64,000 bases of DNA from Heterohyrax brucei (lineage: Eukaryota > Chordata > Mammalia > Hyracoidea > Procaviidae): positions 15,036,001-15,100,000 of the forward strand of contig CM053154.1 in NCBI GenBank assembly GCA_028571685.1, read 5' to 3'. The position numbers were made by a program, and so were the translations under genes. This document shows, piece by piece, positions 42,235 through 53,080 of this stretch; the first letter of the stretch is position 1; each line of letters opens with the position of its first letter. A model generated the notes under the pieces. That model made no database searches. It saw nothing but the letters and a program-made list of their open reading frames with translations, and had not been told where the DNA came from.

Positions 42235-42400
42235 GGCAGTGAGAATCAAATCTTCTGAACCAAACATCAGAATCACCTGCAGGGACCGTTAGAACAGATT
42301 GCCGTGTCCAGTCTCCGCAATTCTGATTCAGCAGATCTGGGGTGCAGCCTAAGCAGGCTTCCAGAAGACGCACTGCTGCTGGCCCACTAAGAACCACTGA
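42235..42400 (+). mobile_element. MER5-type hAT DNA transposon
   Basis: catcagaatcacctgcaggg and attctgattcagcagatctg, ending in actaagaaccactgag, match MER5 family ends. Confidence 0.7.
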
Positions 42401-42717
42401 GGTGGAGTCAGACTAGACCCGGTGTGAATCCCAGCTCCATCATTTCTGAGCAGCAAAGCCACTGGCTTGTCACCTGGTGTCTGCTCTGCTCTGGGTCCTT
42501 CTGCATTTGGCTTGTCATCATCTGACCCCTGGTTCTCGGAACTCGAGGCAGCACCTTGCTATCTGACCTGTGCTTCCTGTGCTTCTTGGATTCGTCATCT
42601 CCTGCCACTACGTGGGTCAGGGGGAGCCTCTAGCCTGACACCTGACCAGCCCCTCCAACATTGTCAGCCATTTCCTTGATATAAATACCTCTCTCTCGAC
42701 ACACGCACGCATGCACG

Positions 42718-42743
42718 TGCACACACACACACACACACACACA
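42718..42743 (+). repeat. (CA)n microsatellite
   Basis: About 13 CA units after a gcacgc-rich stretch. Confidence 0.95.
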
Positions 42744-42745
42744 GT

Positions 42746-43100
42746 GTCAAGTTCACCAATTTCACTTTATACTCATCTGTGAGGGAATTTTTAGCCAGTA
42801 AACAAATAACTGTGTTGGAACACTCTCCTTACTCACCTGATCTGGTCCCCAATAGCTTTTTTCTTTTCCCAAAGATAAAGGATATATTGAAAGGAAGACA
42901 TTTTGATGATATTCAGGACATCAAGGGTAATGCGATGACAGCTCTGATGGCCAGTCCAGAAAGACTTCCAAACTTGTTTTGAAGGTTGGACTAGGCACTG
43001 GCACGGATGCGTAGCTTCCCAAGGGGAGTACTTCCCACAGTGATACTCAGCATTGAGGTATGGAGCACTTTCTCTAGGATGAGTTTGAGAACCTAATTGG
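42746..43100 (+). mobile_element. Second mariner remnant
   Basis: Same family as 15712-16245, with more left-end truncation. It encodes VLEHSPYSPDL, KIKDILKGRHFDDIQDI and a truncated tail; the right inverted repeat (gatactcagcattgag ... agaacctaattgg) is present. Frame broken by a short deletion near 42975. Confidence 0.8.
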
Positions 43101-43114
43101 CCAGCCAAGCCAAG

Positions 43115-43165
43115 TGCCGTCGATTATATATATACGTGCACACACGTACACACACACATGTATGA
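43115..43165 (+). repeat. (TA)n/(CA)n low-complexity run
   Basis: tatatatatacgtgcacaca then cgtacacacacacatgta. Confidence 0.85.
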
Positions 43166-43375
43166 ATTTCACTAGTTTTGCTTCACTCAAGGATCCAGCC
43201 TAAGACATTTGGCTCATCTGTGAAACAGGGACAACGGGCCCTCTCGGCGCAGCCACTGCGTTAGAGTGCATGGTTGTAAAGTGGTCAGGTCAGGGCCAAG
43301 TGCTCGTTGCTCTCTGGGGCATTTTTGGGCACCTAAGCTTTGCACAGAGCCCTCCCATACGTGGGAGGTAGCAAC

Positions 43376-43390
43376 GGGGGGGGGGGGGAA
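43376..43390 (+). repeat. Poly-G run
   Basis: About 13 G following gcaac; slippage-prone. Confidence 0.9.
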
Positions 43391-43599
43391 GAGAAAGGCA
43401 CCCCGTTTAATCAGGCAGCTCAGAGCACCCAGTGACAGTCCTTTACCAGAGGGAGGGGCACACAGTTCGTGGGGTGGAGCATGGGGGAGGCGAGGGAACT
43501 ACTTCCAAGGGTCAGTGGACACCACCTAAGGGAGGTGACATCTAAGGTACGTCTTCAACCATCCTAGAAGGTAGAAGGGCATTTCGGGCTAGGAAGGCA

Positions 43600-43885
43600 G
43601 CTAGTGCCACGGTTCCCAACCCTAGTGGCATAGTGGAGTCACCTTGGAACTTTGACAAATCCTTGTGCTCAGGTGAGAAACCCTGGTGACACAGTATGTA
43701 ACAGCTATGGCTGCTAACCAGAAGGCCGGCAGTTTGAAGCCACCAGATGCTCCTTGAAAACCCCATGGGGCAGTCCAGCTGTCTCACAGTGTCACCAGGG
43801 GCTGGAATTGACTCAACAGCCACACTTTGTTTTCTGTGCTCAGGTGGCCTCCCAGACCAGCTAAGTCCAAATCTGGGAGGATGGT
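43600..43885 (+). mobile_element. Old DNA-transposon-like piece split by an AfroSINE
   Basis: ggttcccaaccctagtggca and tggagtcaccttggaacttt resemble a MER5-type element; it resumes at 43847 after the SINE. Confidence 0.45.
43676..43834 (+). mobile_element. AfroSINE with perfect 12-bp target duplication
   Basis: gaaaccctggtgacacagta to ggaattgactcaacagccac. It is flanked by tgtgctcaggtg at 43664-43675 and 43835-43846. Confidence 0.92.
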
Positions 43886-44267
43886 AAGAGACACTTGAAA
43901 TCTTTGACACTCTCGAGGTATCAGCAGGTGGCAAAGACTGCGACAAAGCTGTGGAGGCATGAACGCCCAGTCGTGCGCAGAGAGAAGGGTGTAGGGAGCC
44001 CCAGGTGGCTGGAGACAGCAAAAAATGAGGCTGGAAGACAAGCTGAGCCATTTCCATAGAGCTAAGGAAGCTGACTGGCAAATGATCATGACCTTTGACT
44101 TGCATAATGGGCGCTGTGGCTGCTAGCTGTCTATCTACTGATTTCTGAGTGGTGGCCCCTGACAAACTCCATATTTGCATTTGAGGTCAGAGTTCAACAA
44201 GACCACCGTTAATGCAGCTACCTCTGTATTCTTGATTTATCTCTGGACACCCTGTACCTGTGGTATC

Positions 44268-44462
44268 AAACCCCAGACCAAACCCTCTGCCACCCAGTCA
44301 CGGCGGCCCCCGTGTGTCACTGGTAGAACTGCTCCACAAGGTTTTCTCGGCTGCAGTCTTCTTGGATGCAGATCAGCAGGACTTTCTTCCGCGGTGCTGC
44401 TGGAGGGTTGAAATCTCTGAGCTTTAGGTTAGTAGCTGAGAGCCAACTGTTTGTGCCACATC
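44268..44462 (-). mobile_element. AfroSINE, long subtype, diverged
   Basis: ctctgccacccagtcacggc to ttaggttagtagctgagagc and gtgccacatc. Confidence 0.6.
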
Positions 44463-44469
44463 TGTCCTG

Positions 44470-45950
44470 GAGCCTGCCAAACAGCCAGCACTCAATGACT
44501 GTTTGTTGAACTGAACTTTAAAGAGCCCTTCAGCACGATCACGTGCTCACACTGAGGTGGTCACTCCTGACTGCGTTTGGCTTCCAGGGGCTCGGCTGTA
44601 CCCCCGTGGCTTCAGGGATGCCAAGAAATTCCGTGAGGGTCCCAGCACCTGTGGCTGCTTCATGTCTTTCACTGACTTTTGCACACACTGTGTCAGGTGT
44701 TTCCTGAGGACAGTTTGAAGGGCTGAAGGGGCAGAAGACCTGTTGGTGAAGATGGGAAAAGATCCACACATGGAGAACTGAGACCCCTCTGAAAAAGAAA
44801 GCAGGCCCTTTGCCCTTATCAGAATTTAAAGTGGAACAGTGATGCTTCAAAAGACAGAGGCTTCATTCCTTGTCAGACGGGAACCCTTCAATATTTTTTC
44901 TTAGTTTTTGCAGTTTTTGAGAGCAAAGTTTGCTATTTACACAGGACTAATTTTGTTAATCACAGGACACAGATGAAGTTTTGCAAGTCTCTCACAGAAG
45001 TAGGATCTAATCATGAGATATTCCTAATAACCAAGGAGGGAAATAACAAGAGACTCTTGGGCTACCCCATGCACCTACCAACCAGTTCACACATGAACCT
45101 ATGAGCATCCTTTCCCAGGCTGCAGTCTCAAGAGCACTCTAAGGCAAGGATCTGAGTGCAAGTGGGTTACCTAGGGAGAGATCTCTGGAAGTCTTGACAG
45201 AGGAGTAGAGAAGTGATGGGGAGATGAACGGACCTATCCAGGGTTTGCCAGGTGACTGACGTTGTTACCCACGAGGATTCAGAGAGACGGTGCTGAACAA
45301 GACCAAGATGAATTCTGTGAGTGCGGCCAGGAACCTGGGACATTTAATCACCAACTCCCACCCATCACTGGATGGAGGCTGCTCCCAGGTGTGTTAACTT
45401 CTTGGCACAGCTGGCCTGTCCTGCACAGACCCACGTTTTACTGGCTGAAGAAAGTCTTTGAGTAAAAGGAGTTGGAGTGTCAGGGTGCAGGGGTGGGGCA
45501 CCCACAGCACCCACGACACAGCCTGCCCACGCACTGCCGCTGCATTCACGGACAGCTCAGGAGTGTGTCTGCCCAGTGAGTGCCAGCCCCTTCCTGTACC
45601 AGTGCACTCAGCTAGGGGTCAGCATGTTCACATGGCAACTCATTCAGGGGTGCCAACCATACGCCAGCTGGTGAGAGATGTGGTCTACACAGAGTCTGGC
45701 AATCAGGAGAGACTGCAGGCCCCTGTGAGTGCACGTGGCAGTGCCATGCAGCAGCCTGGTGTAGGGTGGGCAGTGGGGCTGATTCCACATGCATTCATGC
45801 AGCTGAGGGAACAGGGTGCCCTCAGGTCACCTCTTCGGTCCTCTGCCAAGGACGCTGTGGATCAAGGGTCTGGAAATGAGTTGCTCCTTATTCCGAAGCC
45901 AAACAACTTCTGTGCCGTCTCAGTTTTGAGCCCTTCCACAGGATGGGCTG
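44470..45950. other. Region downstream of KCNK18, no gene recognised
   Basis: Includes a 193-codon open frame at 45458-46039 with no recognised product or conserved motif. No repeat named with confidence. Confidence 0.4.
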
Positions 45951-45956
45951 CAGACA

Positions 45957-46130
45957 CTTGGAAGGACAGGATGGGCACAGGTAAGAGGGCAGTAAGGACA
46001 GTGTCACAGTCACATCCACAGCCTCCACCGTGGCTTTGAAGAAGCCACCCTGGTCCTCTCAGGGATGTCTGGGCCTCTCAGTTCCCTTGTCTCTACATAA
46101 GAAGCATTTAATATGTGCAACAGTGTACAC
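45957..46130 (+). repeat. Copy A of a segment repeated at 47829-48010
   Basis: Shares ggaaggacaggatgggcac, gagggcagtaaggacag, catccacagcctccacc, tctgggcctctcagtt and cagtgtacac in order with the other copy; about 1.9 kb apart in the same orientation. Confidence 0.6.
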
Positions 46131-46152
46131 CTAGGATTCCATCAGCAGCTTC

Positions 46153-46314
46153 CAAACCAAACCCACTGCTATTGAGTCAATTCTGACTCACAGTGACTCT
46201 ATAGGACTGTGTAGAACTGTCTCATAGATTTTCCAAGGAAGGCCTAGTGGATTCGAACTGCCAAGCATTTGGTTTGCAGCCATAGCACTTAACCATCACA
46301 CCACTAGGGTTTCT
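46153..46314 (-). mobile_element. AfroSINE
   Basis: caaacccactgctattgagt to cacttaaccatcacaccact and agggtttc. Confidence 0.9.
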
Positions 46315-46662
46315 GGAAGCAGCTTAGTAAGAGTTTAACAAGTGTGATTTTTTCCAGCATCACAAGAGAATCAATGATATCCATGTTTCACCTAGATGAG
46401 GTGGCGCTTTTTAAAAAATAAAAGAGAAATTAACTGGACTTGGGGGGTGGTGACGCTTTTCTGTTTTTTTCTTTCAGCCTCCAAATGTCCAATAGGAAAG
46501 GGCATCGGCCAGACGTCTGCAGGGCTTCATAACCCAAATACCTGCATGTGTCATCACTGCTTATTGCTGTCAAGTTGATTTACAATCATGGTGACTCCAA
46601 GAGTCCTCACCCAGGCTTTGTCTCTAAAACCCAAAGTATGACAGGCCACAGTGCCACCAATT

Positions 46663-47524
46663 CTACCCATGCTGTCCCAAACCTGCTTGCCCAGTGTCTG
46701 TGCCAGGAGACACAGCGGCCCTTCCCTTTCTAACAGGGTGGTGGGACTTCCCTCCTGCAAAGAACAATGTGAGGTTTTTGTACATGTCAATCAACCTGCT
46801 TTGCACCAACTTGAAGGCGATACACACCATCTCCATCCCAATGATGATGTACACAGAGGAGAACACGAAGACGTCTGGGTGCTCCAAAGCGATATCCCCA
46901 AACCCGATGGTGGTCAGTGTTACAAAACAGAAGTAGAAGGCATTCTTGAAGTCCAGCTCCTGCTCCCAGATGGGGAGAAGGGCAGCGGCACAGGAAATGT
47001 AGGCAAAAACCACCAGGGCAATGAGGGCGAGGGGCACGTCCAGCCTCTCCACCTGCTGTCCAATCTCATCCAGGTTGCTGATGATGGAGCAGGAGAGTCT
47101 CCCCGACACCAGCTCAGGGCACGAGCTGCTCCTCTCCATGCCTAGTGGGGGCAGCTGCAGACTATTCTCTTTCTCTCTCGAGAGAAGTCGCTCAAACAGT
47201 TCCATTTTGTGATTCTGAGCTGCAGGGTCCTGGCCAGGTTTGAGGCTCTGCAGCTCTTCGGCACTGATGATAACGACCTTTGGGACAGCTTCGTCCCCAG
47301 GCTTGGCATCAGCTCTTCTCTTACAGAGCAGTCGGGGACACCACTTGGGGAGATGAGAGATCGGGAGAGGGAGTTTCCAGAACCTATTGTAAGACGTAGA
47401 TAAGATGGCTGGGAGGAAGTCACCTGTGTCCGTGAGGACCAGGAACATGAGGGGGATGCCCAAGAGGGCATAGAGCATGCACAGGTACTTGCCCAGCCTG
47501 GTGGGGGGTAGATGTGGCCATAAC
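46663..47524 (-). pseudogene. KCNK18: KCNK18 exon 3 with frameshift and lost stop
   Basis: The acceptor ttttccag is intact. The exon starts in the inherited frame with GYGHIYP; the six-C run at 47503-47508 is then one base short, so [15 protein letters not shown] continues only in another frame. After the shift the frame is open to 46663. The human C-terminus ends in VKK-stop; here VRK (ends at 46726) is followed by 20 or so extra residues. The calcineurin docking motif (human PQIIIS) reads PKVVIIS, with one extra residue. The serine cluster RSSSCPEL is kept. Confidence 0.9.
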
Positions 47525-47828
47525 CTGGAAAAGAAGACAGAGCTGGGACTGTCGTCCGCCCTACACCCAGTCCTCCCCACCTCTCACCCATACAAACACC
47601 TTTGCCATGTCCCCTCCTTGGCAGGACGTTCTGCACAATGCATTTTGCAAATATTCACCTTAAGGTATTCATCCACCTATCTGGCATTAGACTGCTCGCG
47701 GGGATGGGGCGAAACGCTGCTTCTCTTTCCCAGACTCTTGATCCACAAAGTCCTTGGGGGTGAGCTGAGTGTCCTGCATTTCACCACGGCCATTTCTAAG
47801 CATTTGCTAGAGGGTGCACGTGGCTTAT

Positions 47829-48010
47829 GTGGAAGGACAGGAGGGGCACCGGGGAGAGGGCAGTGACAGTGGTTTCACATCATGCCTACAGCCACCTTCA
47901 TCCTCCACAGAAGACACGGCCTCTTGGGCTGCCATCCTTGGCCTCCCTGCAATGTCCAGGCCTCTCTGTTTCTGTGTAATGGCCATTCACTATGTGTCAA
48001 CGGTGTACAC
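47829..48010 (+). repeat. Copy B of a segment repeated at 45957-46130
   Basis: Lies on the other side of KCNK18 exon 3 from copy A, in intron 2. The shared blocks are listed under copy A. Confidence 0.6.
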
Positions 48011-48284
48011 AGCAGTGAGCTTAGTACTGGGGATGACAGAAAGATGATGAGTGAGGTGCAGCTGCTGCCCTCGGTCATCTGTGGTTTAGTAGATGAGATG
48101 AACAAGTTCATAAATGACAATAAAGTGGTATGATACCTGCATCTAAAATCTGACAGATATTGGTTCGAATCCCAGCTCTCCCTTGCTCACGTTGCTTCTC
48201 TGTAAAATGGGGATGGCAGTGTCTACTTGGGGGAGCCCATGAGCCCAGTGCTGGGTGCTTAGTGGGTGACTGGGAAATGCAGGG

Positions 48285-48445
48285 GCCTGTTGCTGGAGAG
48301 ATGATAATAGCTGCCTTTTGAGCAGTTATGGTGGGCTGGACATCAACTGTCCTTCACAAGTAGGTACTGTCATCATCATTCACAGATAAAGAAACAAACA
48401 GAGAAATGAAGTGACTTGGCCATGAACTTGAATGTACTTTTGATC
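48285..48445 (+). mobile_element. MIR remnant
   Basis: gataatagctgccttttgag, cattcacagataaagaaaca and gaagtgacttggc in order. Confidence 0.6.
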
Positions 48446-48794
48446 TGCAGCACAGCTGGGTTGCAAACCCACAGGGCTGCCCCAGGCCAAGGCTCTCAAT
48501 CTTCCCTGGTCAGAATTATCCCCGAGGGTGATATCCCCTGGTGAGAACCTGTCAGTCAAGGGAAAGGAGGGCTGGGCTAAGGCGCCCCCCTTCAAGAGCC
48601 CTGCCTACCCTTTGCCTCCCCCATGCCGCATCAACACAGGGACAGGGGCAAGGAAAAAGCCAAAAGATGGTTGCCCTCTCGGGGTGGGGGTGGGGGGGCA
48701 GCTCCAACACCTTCAACAAGCAGAGTAAAATAAAGGCTTTTGTGTTTAATGCTTATGTTTAATTTTTGATGTCACAGCCTAAGCCCCACTGCTC

Positions 48795-48830
48795 TGATGC
48801 TCGTAACCACTATACCACCCGCGTTTCTGA
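48795..48830 (-). mobile_element. AfroSINE head fragment
   Basis: gtaaccactataccacccgc followed by gtttc. Confidence 0.5.
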
Positions 48831-48910
48831 GCCACCCTAGTAGTAGTCTTCCAACTTAACTTAACTGACTGGGCGTGTCCTGCCCCCTTAATCATCCTTT
48901 ATGACATCAA

Positions 48911-49080
48911 AAGGAAACCCTGGTGTGCGGTGGTTAAGTGCTGCATCTGCTAACAAGAAGGTTGGCAGTTCAAGACCACCAGGCCCCTTGGAAACGCTAT
49001 GGGGCAGTTCTACTCTGTCTGATAGAGTCGCTGTGAGTTGGGAGTGACTTGATGGCACTGGGTTTGGTTTGGGTTTTTGG
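48911..49080 (+). mobile_element. AfroSINE, well preserved
   Basis: aggaaaccctggtgtgcggt to tgagttgggagtgacttgat and the ggtttgggtttttgg tail. In KCNK18 intron 2. Confidence 0.92.
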
Positions 49081-49254
49081 ACTAGGATGGATAAACTCCA
49101 GCCTCCTCAAGGATGCAGCTCCCAGTGGCAGACTGTGGCCCCAGGCTCTGCCATCCAGGAACATCCAGGTGCCCAGACTGCCCATTCTCACCACTGTCCT
49201 GGGGTGGGGGTCCATGGCCCTTAAAGGGTCTCGTGTGTTTGTTTTGTCCAGAAG

Positions 49255-49555
49255 ATTCCTGCTCCTGCCATCCCTATGGCAGACCCCGTCAACTCTGTTC
49301 AAACAGGACCTCCTCAGGGTATCTTCCCTGACCCCCCCATTTCAAACTGCAGGCTTTGCCAGCGCCCACCCTCATCTTTTCCCTTCTTTACTGCTCTCCG
49401 TGACATTTATGCATTTGCTCCTTGTCAGTCTCTCCCAACACATAAACTCCATTGAGGCTGGTGTCCTGTCTGTTTTATTCATCGCTGGACCCCTGGTACC
49501 TAGAACAGTGCTTGGCACATCAATAAATACATGTTGAATGAATGAATAGGAGCTT
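49255..49555 (+). mobile_element. L2 LINE 3' end
   Basis: ctcagggtatcttccctgac, ctcattgaggctggtgtcct-like and ggcacatcaataaatacatg then ttgaatgaatgaata, the classic L2 terminus. Confidence 0.8.
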
Positions 49556-49765
49556 CCAATCCAGAGGGAAGCAAAGCCTTGAGCCTGGCTATCCACCACC
49601 ATGTGGGATGCAGCAAAGTCCCCAACAGATGCCAGCACTGGGGCTCAGGAGAGAGCCACCACAGTGGCTGGGTTTTCTATCTAAACCCCAGCTTTGTCCG
49701 TGGGGCAGGACAACTTGCTAAGAGAGCGAGTTTTCACTGCCTGTATTTCCCTTTCCCTACCCCCA

Positions 49766-50425
49766 AAGGAAACCCTGATGGCTTAGTGGTTAAATGTCAT
49801 TGAGAGAGGAAAGCCTGAAGAACTGCAGCCTCTCCTAAAATACCAGAAGCCTGATGGCTTCAAACCTGAAGAAGTTATAGCCTTGTTAAAAGCACCAGGA
49901 GCCTGGAAGCCTGGCACGAGAGAAACCCCCCCACAAGTGCTTCCTGAGAGCAATTCGACTCCAGAGCAAGGAGAGCCCCAACCCCACAACTTAAGAATTT
50001 GCTTATCTTTAGCTTTGTAACCATGTTAACACCAGTTAGAAGGTAAAATGATAATTTGTAAAACTGCTATGCCAATGAAATTGCAATATGAAAATTCATT
50101 GGTTTGCTTCTTTGAGAAAACATATAAATAGGTATGTTTGATAACAGAATGGGGTACGCAGCTATTTTTCAGACTTGAGTCTGACCTCCCCACCACCAGT
50201 GAGTAAATCCTCTTCCTCTTAAGAGACAAAATGGTGTTTAAGGTGTTTTCTGCTCTGTGGGCCAAACTTGTCTTTTTTCTGCAACACTATGTCTGCTAAC
50301 CCAAAGGTTGACAGTTCAAATCTTCCAGGCACTCCTTGGAAACTCTATGGGGCAGTTCTACTCTGTCCTCTAGGGTCGCTATGAGTCCGACTGACTTGAC
50401 AGCAGTGGGTTTGGTTTTTGGTTTT
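49766..50425 (+). mobile_element. AfroSINE split by an LTR
   Basis: Head aggaaaccctgatggcttag (to 49800) and remainder gtctgctaacccaaaggttg (from 50287) belong to one SINE. Confidence 0.88.
49801..50286 (+). mobile_element. Solo LTR (ERV class I-like)
   Basis: A 486-bp block from tgagagagga to ctgcaaca inserted in an AfroSINE. It starts TG and ends CA, and has a TATA-like catataaatagg at 50119 and a CA-rich R/U5 end. Flanking tcat/ctat could be a mutated 4-bp duplication. No internal viral genes are present. Confidence 0.7.
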
Positions 50426-50891
50426 ATCCTTCAAAGGGCATAAGGGTTGCAGATGAGGACAGCCTCCCAACCAGACTTCAACAAAAGCCCAGAACCCCAG
50501 AGGAGATCATGGGGCACTGAAGGGAGAAGGAAGTGGATAGGAGACAGAAGTGGGCCACAGATAGGATGACCAACAGGCTAGAGCTTCTTGTGGGTTTCCT
50601 GGGATGTAGTACTTTCAGAACTAAAACCGGGACCATCCCAGGTAAATAGGGACAGTTGGTCACCTTCACCATGAAGGAGAGGAGAGGTTCTCTGAAGCTG
50701 GGAAGAAGAGGGAGAAGGATACTGGGAGCCCATCCTAGACCTTCAGTGAGGTTGAGGCAGGCAGGACCATAGAGCCCAAACCTTCTAAGAGACACCTGCT
50801 CTGGCTTACCCTCCTCCCTCCAGCAGAATAAGCTGCACTTTCTTCTGAAATTGTCCTTGACATGATAACCACAGAAACAGGCCACACCAGA

Positions 50892-51049
50892 ACCAAATAC
50901 ACTGCCACTGAACTGATTCTGACTCACAGCGACCCTATAGGCCAGAGTAGAACTGCCCCACAGAGTTTCCAGGGAGGACCTAGCGGATTCAAACTGCCAA
51001 CCTTCTGGTAAGCAGCTGCAGCACTTAACCACTATGCCACCAGGGTTTC
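50892..51049 (-). mobile_element. AfroSINE
   Basis: tgccactgaactgattctga to cacttaaccactatgccacc and agggtttc. Confidence 0.92.
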
Positions 51050-52460
51050 TGAGCACACCATAGATGGCCATAATCCACCTCTGGGTGGAGAGTTACTGTA
51101 CTAATGAAAGCAAATCCACTCCTTACTCCATCCTTGGGGATCAAACCCCTGTCTAAAGAAAACGCAGTCATCACCAAGCTCTGAGCACTTGTAGGAAGGT
51201 CAGTCCTGAATATTCATGAAGAATTTGCATTTCCTCCTCTGCTCTAAGTAAAAGCCCACCTTCCCCACCTGCCAGCAGTCTTGGAGGCAGCAGCCCTGCT
51301 TGCTGTGCAAGGAAATAATAAAAGGCCACGAGTTGGATCCGACTCGACTGCACTTGGCTTGGCTTGGCTTCTGATCTCCCACCTCGGCTTCTTTTTGATT
51401 GGCTGAAACAAGTTACACCAGGCAAAACCTGAGGTTTTCACCCAGCAACAAGGTTGAAGGAGCCCAAGCCCTGAGCACCGGCAAAGACCCCCATGGCCAA
51501 GTTTGGCATGGGATCCCCACAGCCATGAAGGCCCATAGACAATGAGCTGACCACTTTCCAGAGACTGCATAAGTCCTCTAGTTCCCAAGCACCCCTAGGA
51601 AAGTCAGAGAGGCTCCCAGTAGTAACCCCCCAGCTTCTGGGATTGGATTGATTTTAATTTAAAGGGAAGAATGTATACATTTGTGGCCTTTGCACAGCCC
51701 AGCCCCCAGTGCTGGCATTCAATGTCACTACCTACCTGTAGTGGACAGGGACTGGAGGCACAGAGAAGTCAAGTGACTTGCCCAGGGTCACAAAGTCCAC
51801 AGTGGACCAAGTCTTCACCCCTTGACTGAAGGCCTGCCCTGAAGCACACACCCAAGCCAATCTTCTCCTCGGCACAAGTGGATGGGTGTGGGTGCGGGGG
51901 GCTGTGTTGAGGGTTATGTACAGCAGGTCTTTGTGGCTGCCTCTCGGTGAGACATGTTTACCATCTAGAAGATGCAGCTTCTGTTCCAAAAAATGTACCA
52001 AGGTGTCAAGTCTCAGAGAGCACACAGTCCCTGCCAAGGAACCATCTTAACTCACTCAACTCCCGAATGCTGAAATGCATAATAGAAAATCCTATCACTT
52101 GGGATAATGCATTGATACAGATCAGCATGATCAGTCCACTCCACTTCACCTGTGAGTATCTAACAACCTGGCACACACTCCCTAACACAAATAGGAGCAA
52201 CCTGGGATTGGTCCACCTCACACCTGCCAGGGAGCTCTTTCTCAGCATCAGGTCCACCTAAATTTCAGGCAACCCCGAACACACAGGAAATTGTACTACC
52301 TTCAGACACTATTACTAATTACAAGCAGTACAGAGCATTCCCCAGCATCCTCCTGGAGTTGTAATGACTGGGCAGTGTGCTGCTCTGATCAGCTCCCATG
52401 ACGAGCAGTCGAGTTGCTTTCTTGGGATTTAAATCAAGCCTTAAGGTAACATGTTTCCAT
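51050..52460. other. KCNK18 intron 2, mostly unassigned
   Basis: Contains a MIR-like core at about 51745-51800 (agtcaagtgacttgcccagg then gtcaca) and a short AfroSINE-like scrap near 51330-51370. No gene. Confidence 0.45.
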
Positions 52461-52464
52461 TAGA

Positions 52465-52640
52465 TGAGTGGTTCACAGCCTGGGCTCCCATTAAAATCAC
52501 CTGAAGGGCTCTGAAATCTACTCATGCCTGGGAATCATGCCCAGAGATTCTCACTTAATTGGTTTGGGGTAGGGACGAGGCCTGGGAGCTTGTCAGAGAT
52601 ACCCACCCAGGCGATCTGAACACGCAGCAGGCTGAGAACC
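52465..52640 (+). mobile_element. MER5A-type hAT transposon
   Basis: gagtggttcacagcctgggc and attaaaatcacctgaagggc at the left, and cagcaggctgagaacc at the right. Confidence 0.8.
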
Positions 52641-52654
52641 TTCTATGAGATCAA

Positions 52655-52845
52655 TGTTTCCTTGTATTTTCATATGCTCCAGAACCACCTGGAGACTCTG
52701 GGTGTGCTCTGGTGCTGGACTCCACACCCACACTTTGATTCCTTCAGTCTAGAATGGGGCTTGGGCTGAATCTCCATTTCTAACAAGTTCTCAGGTGATG
52801 CTGATGCTGCTGGTCCAAGGACCACACTGTGACAAGCACTGCATT
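52655..52845 (+). mobile_element. MER5-like element, weaker
   Basis: ccagaaccacctggagactc and caggtgatgctgatgctgct then ggtccaaggaccacact, a MER5-type pattern. Confidence 0.55.
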
Positions 52846-52912
52846 AGTTCCATGGTCTCTACAGTGGGCAGTGTCCTCTCAAGGGACATTTGGCAGTGTC
52901 TGGAGACATTTG

Positions 52913-53080
52913 CTAAACCCTGCTGCTGTAGTGGTTAAGCACTGGATCTGCTAACTGAAAGGTTGGTGGTTCAAAGCCACCAGATCCTCCTTGGAAACTC
53001 TAGGGAGCTATTGTACTCTGTCCTGTAGTGTTGTCACGAATCAGAATCGAATCCACGGCTGTCAGTTTGGTTTTTCGGTT
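52913..53080 (+). mobile_element. AfroSINE with target duplication
   Basis: ctgctgtagtggttaagcac to atcagaatcgaatccacggc. tggagacatttg is repeated at 52901-52912 and 53081-53092. Confidence 0.92.

Noticed and set aside
42718-42743. CRISPR-like or regularly spaced repeats
   Set aside because: The window's tandem arrays are microsatellites and minisatellites without spacers; the organism is a mammal.
45458-46039. A 193-codon frame downstream of KCNK18
   Set aside because: No recognisable motif; overlaps a repeated segment; likely chance.
46663-47502. Treating the long exon 3 frame as an intact single-exon K+ channel gene
   Set aside because: It begins after the first pore filter and lacks TM1; its apparent Met is in intron sequence. 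It is the shifted remainder of KCNK18.
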